DNA of 64,000 nt from Nemophila menziesii. Lineage: Eukaryota; Streptophyta; Magnoliopsida; Boraginales; Hydrophyllaceae. A program made the translations under genes and the position numbers. Below the pieces are notes generated by a model, which saw only the letters and a program-made list of their open reading frames with translations, was not told the DNA's origin and ran no database searches. The number at the start of each line of letters is the position of its first letter. Position 1 is the first letter of the stretch. Shown in pieces: positions 56,765 to 64,000 of the stretch. Where the stretch lies: assembly GCA_029959085.1 (NCBI GenBank), contig JARWIR010000016.1, positions 19,043,499 to 19,107,498 of the forward strand, written 5' to 3'.

Positions 56765-58133
56765 ATGGCCTCTATCTTTGGTAAGAAAGAAGAGATGGCA
56801 GAAGATTTGGAAGAAGATTTCCGTCTCTCACCAGATAGAGAAGCAATTTATTCTAAATTTGACGAACCAAAACTCTTGGTTCGAATAATAGCTACTGGAA
56901 TTGTTAACTTAAACTATCTCAAGAAGATTGTTATCCAATACTGGGCTATCTCGGGTTGTATTACTATTGAAAAGAGAGGAGATAATATGTGTACTATTCA
57001 ATATGAAAAAGAAAAAGATCTAGAAACTGTGTGGGCTAATAAACCATATCATATCTTCGGTTTTCATGTTCTTGTTCAGAAATATGAAGAAACTATTAAG
57101 AACCCTTCACTGTTGGAGGAAACCTCTTATTGGATTCGAATCTCAGGTATTCCACCTTTGTTTCTAAAAGAATCAAATGTTGCGAAAATCGCTTCTAAAT
57201 TAGGTAAGGTCACTGAAGTTTCACTTCCTGACCCTCTAAAATTCAAAGAAAATTATAGTGTTAAGGCAAGAGTTAATGTTTCTGTTTTAAAACCTCTTAT
57301 TGCTGGTTACAACTTAAAATTTCTCATGGGCAATCTGTTTGGATTTCTTTTAAATATGAGAAGTTATTTGATTTATGTGTTAAATGTGGTCTTGTATCTC
57401 ATGAAGAAAGAAACTGTGATAACCCAAATAAACTTGCTATTAGGTTGGGTAGCTAGAATAAGTTTTCAGAACATGAAAAAAGAGATAAGGAATTTCTTTT
57501 AAAGCTATTAAGAATGATAATCAAACTCAGAGGAGTAAAAACCCTCTAAAGAGTAAATATGAGAAAAAGAGTAACACTCTGGAAGAAGGAGAAATTGATG
57601 TTTCAGTTAAAAGTAGAGAAGTTGATAAAGGTCATGAACTGAACAAAGTTCAACAATCTTTACTTGTCCCAACAGTTAATCTTGGCCAGGATGTGGTAGA
57701 AAGAGTTTCTTTTAAATCTGAACTTAGGCCTCTCAACTCATATGAGGTCCTGAAATTGTGTGGCTCTAATGAGGAAAATCCTAAATTAAATCCAATCATT
57801 AATTTGGATACTAAAGTTAAAACAGATTCATCTATTACTCGGAATTCATGTCAAAATATCTGCTTTGGGTCATTGTAAAAGAATAAAATAAGAACTAAAC
57901 AAGTAAGTGAGGATTTGGGACTCTCACTTGATGAGGAATCTCCCTCTCAAGTATCAGCAACTCTTGTCAACTCTGATCATGGAGGTGATGATGAGATGGA
58001 TGAATTACTTGAGGATGAAAAAAATGTTACTGATGAAGGGATACAAAAATGGTATGAAGATGTTTTATTGGAAGTGATGGAAGCTGAAGATGTTTGCGGG
58101 ATTGTCCCATATCAACCCCAAGACCTTCAATGA
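56765..58133 (+). pseudogene. LINE ORF1 (DUF4283 and zinc knuckle)
   Basis: RNA-binding chaperone-type protein of plant L1 elements. Start ATG 56765 (MASIFGKKEEMAEDLEEDF). Residues about 30-190 match the DUF4283 layout (LLVRIIATGIVNLNYLKKIV, W-rich strands, YWIRISGIPPLFL). After a frame change near 57320 comes GQSVWISFKYEKLFDL and a CX2CX4HX4C knuckle (CVKCGLVSHEERNC, 57376-57417). A second frame change lies near 57500, then an acidic tail with one TAA at 57876. The terminal TGA (58131-58133) overlaps the ORF2 ATG. Length would be about 455 residues. Confidence 0.85.
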
Positions 58134-61100
58134 TACAAGCCTTGAATTGTCAAGGCATTGGCACGGCCTTGACAGAGCTGAGCTTGGTTGATATGATCAA
58201 GACTCATCATTTAGAGGTATTATTTCTATCTGAAACTAAAAAAAATTGATTATATACTGTCTTTATGTGTAAAGTTTAATTTGATACTTGTTGCTCAAAT
58301 TGACCCTTAGGGTTTATCTAGAGGCTTAGCAGTGTTTGTGAAAGAGCCTAAAAATTTTGTCTTAATAAGTTCAAACAAGAATCTTATTTAGTGTACCTAT
58401 TCTAGTTCTAGATTTGATTTGTGTGAATTTAACTTTGTGTATGGTCCTACTGCATATGAGGAAAAAAGTTCTTTTCTAAGGAAATTAAATGACTTAAATC
58501 ATGTTGTGAATAAATGGTGTTTCTTGGGAGACTTTAACATGATTAGATACCCATCTGAAAAGTTGGGAGGAAATATAAACTCTGTTCATAAGAGAAATAT
58601 GCTTCAATTTAATTCTTTTATTCAATCAAGCTCTTTGTTTGATCTCCCTGTCTTAGGATATAATTTCTCTTGGTCTAACAAGAGAAATGGCAACCAGCTA
58701 ATCAAACAAAGGCTTGACAGAATACTGGTTAATCAGGAATGGATGGATGTCTTTCCAAATTCATGGACTGAGGCTCTTCCCCCTTTGGGGTCTGACCACA
58801 CTCCAATTATTTTAAATTTGGGAGTATTATCTAGATTAACATAAAAAAAGGTTCATTTTGGAAAAAGGTTGGACTTATGATAAATCACTTTGTAAATTGA
58901 TGTTGAGAAGTGGAAATCATGGCACTTTATGGATTTGAGAGGTATTTCGAATTTGAAATACAAATTATCACAAATTCATAGACATATTTCAAAATGGGCT
59001 AGAAAGAGAATACTTAACAATCGGATTTTGATCAAGAACAATCTTGAACAACTGGAAAAATTATTTAATGAGACTAAATTCAATTCTCTGGGTTTGGAAC
59101 TTGAAAAAAATTGGAAAAAAGAGGAACTGTATTGGTCCCTTAGATCAAAGAACAACTGGCTCAGGCTAGGTGATAGAAATACGAAAAAAATTCATGCTAC
59201 TACAAAAGTTAAGAGAACTAGATATAGAATCTCTAAAATCAAAGATCAAAATGGTTGTGCGTTTCAGAAAAAGAAGAAATAAAAGGAGAAATTGTTAGAT
59301 ATTATAATGATGTTTTTAATCAGTTGGTTCTAGAAACTACCAACCTATCTTGAATAGAGTCAATAAAGTGGTCACTGATGAAATGAATAATGTCCTTATT
59401 AGACCTGTTAATAGTGAGGAGGTTAAAAATGCTATTTGGTCCTTGGGCAGTGATAAAACACCAGGCCCAGATGGGTTTGGTGGGTTTTTGATATCCTGAT
59501 ATGGTGGCTTCTTTTAGGCCAATTAGTTGTGCAAATTTTGTGTATAAAATAATATCAAAAATTCTGACATTGAGACTTCAAGAATGGATTGGTAGTTTGA
59601 TATCAGAAACTCAAACTGCCTTCATTCCCAATAGGTCTATTTTTGAGAATATTCTGATTGCTCAGGAAGTTTCTCATTTCCTTAATAATAAAAGGAGCTC
59701 TAAGAATTACTCACTGGCTATCAAAGCAGGCATGAGTAAGGCATATGAAAACATTGAATGGGACTTTCTACTAGATATGTTACAAAAAATGGGTTTTCAT
59801 CCTATGTGGATAGGATGGATTAAAAATTGCATTTCATCTAATACTTACAAGATTCAGATTAATGGTGAATTATTTGATCTTGAAAAACCTGAGAAAGGAT
59901 CGAGGCAAGGAGATCCTCTATCTCCATACCTCTTTTTGTTTAGTTACTCAAGATCTAACACATTTAATTGATTCATATGTGCGAATGGGTTTATTGAAAG
60001 GTATTAAAATTGCTAGAGCAACTCCTATGTTTACTCATGTAATTTTTGCTGATGACAGTTTGTTTTTTATTGAAGCAACTGATTATAATATAGATATTTT
60101 TAATAACATTATTAACTGGTATGCTTTTGCTATAGATCAAAGGATCAATCTTAACAAGAGTGGTATTCTTTTCAGTAAAAATACTCCTTCTGAGGTCAGA
60201 AATAAATTTGCATCTCTCCCGAGAATGAGGGAAATTGATCATCTTGGAAAATATCTTGGAATTCCCTCTTCTTGGGGAAAATATAAAGTCAAATCTCTTG
60301 AATGGTTTGTTGAAATGATCTTAAAAAGGATGGAAAGATAGGATACTAAAATGTTAACTAAAGCTGGTAAAGAAATTCTGGTAAAGAAATTCTGGTAAAG
60401 GCTGTTATTGGAGCAATTCCAAATTATATTATGTTAGTTTTCTTATTCCAGAAAAGGTTACCTCTCATCTGACCTCCTTGATCTCCAACTTTTATTGGTA
60501 TAATCAAGGAGAAAATAGATGTCACTGGACTAAGTGGCAAACTCTAATGAAATTCAAGGAGGATGGTTGGCTCGGTTTTAAAGATTTTCATTGTCAAAAT
60601 TTGGCTTTGCTCTCTTCCAATGCTTGGAAATTCATGATAAATAAAGAGTCACTGGTTTTTAAACTCTTTAAAGGAAAATACTTTCCTCAGAATGACTTTT
60701 TAAAGGAAAGTTTGAGTAGCAATTGTTCATGGGGTTGGAAAAGCCTTTTAGAAGGTAGAAATTGTTTTGTAAAATATTTAAGATGGAATGTGGGAGATGG
60801 AAATCATATCAATATTTGGGAGGATTAGTGGATCACTTCTCAAGATGAACTTGTTAAACCTATTAATTGTGAACTGAAGTTTGTGTCAGAACTCATAAAC
60901 TTAGAAAAAATGAATGGAGAATTGATATACTTCACCTTTACATCCTTCATGCTATTGTAGCAACCATCTCTAACATCTTCCTTCCACCTTTTTGCTTTTT
61001 GACACTCCCTACTAACCTTTTTCAAGGTTTGGGGTTGTCTCAATCAAGGAGATGTATAAGAGGTTGTGGATTTCTCAATTGGCAGGGGAAAAGGTGAAAG

Positions 61101-62167
61101 AAAACAAAATAGGTGACAATTCTTTTAAACTTCAATCAGAGGATTGGAAACTAATCTGGGATTTGAATATTCAACCAAAAATTAAAGATTTCATCTGGAA
61201 GTGTTGTGTTAATGGACTTGCTACTAATGAGAATATGAAAAAAAGGAAATCTTGTGATTATGATCTCTGCTCTCTTTGTGGGATTGAAACTGAAAATGTG
61301 GAGCACTTAGTGTTTCACTGCTCATGGGCAAGAGCAGTTTGGATGGCTAGCCCTCTTTGCTTCAACTCAATGTCTGAACCCTCTTCCAATTGCAATAAAT
61401 GGATTGAGTTTATTAGAAAATGTCAAAAAGAATCTGAGTTTTGTGGAAAAGCTTCTTGAGAACTTTCTTTTTATATTGCCTGGTTTATCTGGAAGGGGAG
61501 AAATGAAAGTGTTTTTAGGGGAACTCATCCTGACCCTATCTTCACCTTACAAGAGGCATTAAAAGCCTATGATGAGAATAATATTGCAATAAGATTAAGT
61601 TCAGTGGCTAAAAATAAAAATAAATATGAAGTTGATGGCGTTATTGACAATAACTCAGATATTAACTATATTAACTCTGTAACTCAGGTTGCTAACCTTA
61701 GAGATGACAGAGGGGGTTCTTGGACCCCACCTTTACCTGGATTTATCAAAATTAACTATGATGCTACTTTTTATAAAGGTTCTAATCAGGCTTCATTTGC
61801 TTGTATTGTTAGGAATTCAGCAGGTATTTTGGTACATGGTTTTGCGCAGAGGATTAAAGCTAATTGAGCTATTGAAGTAGAAGCTAGGGCACTTATTCAA
61901 GCAAGCAAGATGGCTGCTAAGTATCTAGTAGGTTCAGTGGAGATATAGAATGGTTGTCTTTTATTGATTAACCAAACTAAGAGAGGAGAGAAAAATTTAT
62001 GTAATATTTTGTTGTTGGTTAAATACATTCTGTTGTGTAAACTTAAGTATAAGATTAAGATCTCCTTTGCTAGGAGATCCAATAATTGTTGTGCTGATTG
62101 GGTTGTTAAACAAGTGCTTAAAGGTGTCTTGTTTAGCATTTGGGCCTCTTTTCACCCTCCCAATTAG
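58130..62167 (+). pseudogene. LINE ORF2: endonuclease, reverse transcriptase, RNase H
   Basis: Copies and inserts the element by target-primed reverse transcription. Start ATG 58130: MIQALNCQGIGTALTELS, VLFLSETK (endonuclease N-terminus), FLGDFNMIR, LDRILVN, GSDHTPI (catalytic GDFN and SDH, 58520-58810). RT: FRPISCANFVYKIISKILTL, FIPNRSIFENILIAQE, GSRQGDPLSPYLF, VIFADDSLFF (59500-60070). Zinc domain: FIWKCCVNGLATNENM and CSLCGIETENVEHLVFHC (61185-61320). RNase H-like: INYDATFYKGSNQASFACIV, IEVEARALIQASKMAA (61750-61920). The first RT carboxylate is lost: AGMSKAYENIEW where LDMSKAYD is usual. Stops at 58250, 58846, 59282 and others; a 14-bp tandem duplication at 60368-60396 shifts the frame. 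Confidence 0.9.
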
Positions 62168-62262
62168 CTAGGCTTTTGGAAAGGGACTTCAATCCACTAG
62201 GGATAGGGTAATTTGTAATTGTTGCTGAAGTTTTTTATATTATGCTTCTTTCGACTAAAAAA

Positions 62263-62320
62263 AACTCATCCCCAATGATAGGTAGTAAAACTGCAGCTTT
62301 CAATGTAAGTTTAAATCAAT
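62263..62320. repeat. Copy B of the duplicated segment, right part
   Basis: Continues from the target copy with ATAGGTAGTAAAAC...GCTTTCAATGT, parallel to ATATGATACGTC...GCTTTCGATGT at 13633-13670. Confidence 0.6.
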
Positions 62321-62389
62321 TACTTAAAAGAAAAGCTCTCCTTCACAACGCAAAGTCAGGAATAAATTTTGGGATTAAAGGTAAAAATA

Positions 62390-63580
62390 ATTAATGCGAA
62401 TTGGAAACTTATTGATTCGATAATACCTGATTCTGTAAAAGGGAGTCTGTAAAAGGCAGATTAAAAGAATACCAATTTTAAACCGAGAAAACCAGGGCAC
62501 CTTTACTTTGTCAGACACGCACTTGGGGGAATACTCCACCAAATCCGGCTACCGAACACTATCTACAATAGTTGAACATATGGAAGTTCAGACATCAACA
62601 GAAGCTTACCTTAAAGATTCTTCACTTTGGAATATGATATGAAAATCTAATGTCCCTAACAAAATAAGGGCTTTCACGTGGAAGGCTTGTAGAAATATCC
62701 TACCAACAAGGAAAGACTTAATATTGTGACATTGTGATACTGAAAAATGGTGTTACTGGTGTGAAGAACAAATTCAAATGATTACACACCTCGTGTTGAC
62801 ATGTTCATTCTGTAAACAGGTATGAGCTGGATCGACACTACAGATTTGGATTCTGACAACCTGCGGGATAACACATGGGACTGGTATACCAAGATTTATG
62901 AAGGCGCACATCCTGCACAATGGGATAAAAGACGGGCTACGTCATCTATAATGTTAACAATGTGGAACATTTGGAAACATAAAATGAAAAGAATTTATGA
63001 AAACACGCACCTTGATCCAAACAACATTCATAAATATGTTCATGCAGGTATGACTGATTTGTTCGGAAATTATTGGGACATGATTCCGAACTCGAACACT
63101 GGTTCCCAAACCAGAGCCTCAACAAACCCATGGGCACCTAGCGAGATGAATGGAACGCATACAATTATGACCTAGTGATGCTTCGTTCAAAAATAAATCG
63201 GAGCTTAATGGAATCGAAATTACAAAACGCAACACACGAACATGCAACATAATCATTCTTTCTAAAACAGTTATGTTTGACTCAGTTGCGGAAGGTGAAG
63301 CATTCGTATTCTAGAGGCTACTATGATATGCAGACTTGAAACGGGAAGAAAAATCATCATTTTCTCTGACAACCTTGATGTTATTCGAGGTATTACGTCA
63401 CTTTCAGTAGCATGGTGGAAAGTCAAACCATTCTTCAAGTGGATTAAACTCATCGTAGAAGAGTATGGAAACATGCACATCAAATATTTACCACGTCGTT
63501 TAATGAGATGGAAGACCTTACCGCTCGTAATGCTAGACAGAGCGACATGATTGATAAGTGGCATCACGACTTGGTACCCC
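62390..63580 (+). pseudogene. Second LINE relic (zinc domain and RNase H)
   Basis: TTKSGYRTLSTIVEHMEV-like, SLWNMIWKSNVPNKIRAFTW, NILPTRKDLI, CYWCEEQIQMITHLVLTC (62550-62815) give the C-terminal RVT zinc-binding domain. MLTMWNIWKHKMKRIYEN (62950-63005) is the usual 'ilWniWk.RN..vFe' helix. SDASFKNKSELNGIEI (63175-63220), EGEAF and IIIFSDNLDVIRGI (63290-63390) give the RNase H-like part, and RRLMRWKTLPLV-like sequence near 63510 its end. Frame changes and stops throughout. A different subfamily from the LINE at its left. Confidence 0.75.
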
Positions 63581-63923
63581 GGTTCTCACGATTAGGGATC
63601 GGTTACTTTGATACGGTTCCATTTGTACATGCTACATTGTCCAAAAAATTATTTGTAGTATAAAAATAATATTGGAATTTATTTCTAATTTAGGGTGAAA
63701 ATAAAACTCTTGAAATTTAGTTTGGAGAAGGCTAAAGATTTTTTTATTAACCAGAGATACATATGATTTCTTAGTTTGGGTAGGCTCGGTGTATACACTA
63801 GAGGATGTATGATCCCTTTTAAGTTTGGGGTTGTCTTTTAAAGGAGAGATATTTAGATATGTTTTTCGATGGTTGATTTGTGTTGTCGGTTATACGGCGA
63901 GAAACGTGATGGTTGTTGCCAGG
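63581..63923. other. Unassigned spacer
   Basis: AT-rich, no gene recognised; could include the 3' UTR of the LINE relic. Confidence 0.35.
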
Positions 63924-64000
63924 TGGTGGTCCTTAGTGTGTTCTAAAAATAAATGCAAATGCTAATCGAACCACAACCGCAAGTGTACGGTTGTCCCAAG
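63924..64000 (-). repeat. Partial LTR at the right edge
   Basis: TGGTGGTCCTTAGTGTG then AACCGCAAGTGTACGGTTG resembles the inner end of the minus-strand LTR at 53653 (TGGTAGGTCCTGGTGTG, ACCGCAAGTGCACGGTT). The rest lies outside the window. Confidence 0.6.

Larger units (their letters stand above)
56492..62262 (+). mobile_element. L1-type LINE, near full length
   Basis: 5771 bp flanked by a 15-bp target duplication AACTCATCCCCAATG (56477-56491 and 62263-62277). About 270 bp of 5' leader, ORF1 (56765-58133), ORF2 (58130-62167) and a short 3' UTR ending in an A-run. Both ORFs are broken by a handful of stops and indels, so it is inactive but relatively recent. Confidence 0.93.

Overview
The window is repeat-dense nuclear DNA of a flowering plant, probably a eudicot. 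The basis is one intact plant-specific gene (an FPF1-like protein), tRNA-Asp-type primer binding sites of plant Ty3/gypsy elements, plant L1-type LINEs, an En/Spm (CACTA) transposase, non-autonomous MULEs, a hAT MITE and tRNA-derived SINEs. The base composition is AT-rich. No bacterial, organellar or viral gene is seen.

Layout. 1-1.0 kb: antisense Ty3/gypsy gag relic. 1.5-11.1 kb: LTR element E1 (LTR, gag, protease, integrase-tail module, GC-rich repeats, third ORF, LTR). 11.1-13.9 kb: mostly unassigned, with an inverted/tandem repeat cluster (12.9-13.2 kb) and a segment repeated near 56.2 kb. 13.86-15.66 kb: MULE 1. 16.1-22.5 kb: decayed LTR fragment and two convergent LINE relics. 22.5-40.4 kb: one old minus-strand LTR element (E3), split by a solo LTR (23.1-26.2 kb, itself carrying MULE 2) and by a younger complete element E2 (27.6-36.0 kb); its 5' LTR also carries a hAT MITE. 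40.4-46.7 kb: unassigned coding-like sequence interrupted by a solo LTR, then microsatellite and tandem repeats. 46.7-48.7 kb: small gene island with the FPF1-like gene (minus strand) and SINE insertions. 48.7-55.5 kb: CACTA element with a tnp2 pseudogene, carrying two more solo LTRs. 56.2-62.3 kb: nearly full-length LINE with a 15-bp target duplication, inserted in the second copy of the 13.4 kb segment. 62.4-63.6 kb: second LINE relic. 63.9 kb to the end: start of another LTR.

The dominant family is a group of related LTR retrotransposons (11 LTRs in the window, four of them solo LTRs with exact 5-bp target duplications). All three copies that keep internal sequence have the same organisation: where gag survives it is followed by retropepsin, and the protease runs straight into the GPY/F tail of integrase, with no reverse transcriptase, RNase H or integrase core. 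A GC-rich block of CCGG-type inverted motifs follows, then in at least two copies a third ORF resembling the plant transposon protein family found beside Athila-type elements. Because the same arrangement recurs in independent insertions, it looks like a non-autonomous family mobilised in trans rather than chance decay. This is the main candidate for something under-described. The only gene expected to serve the plant is the FPF1-like gene; almost everything else is mobile DNA, and insertion order can be read from the nesting and target duplications.
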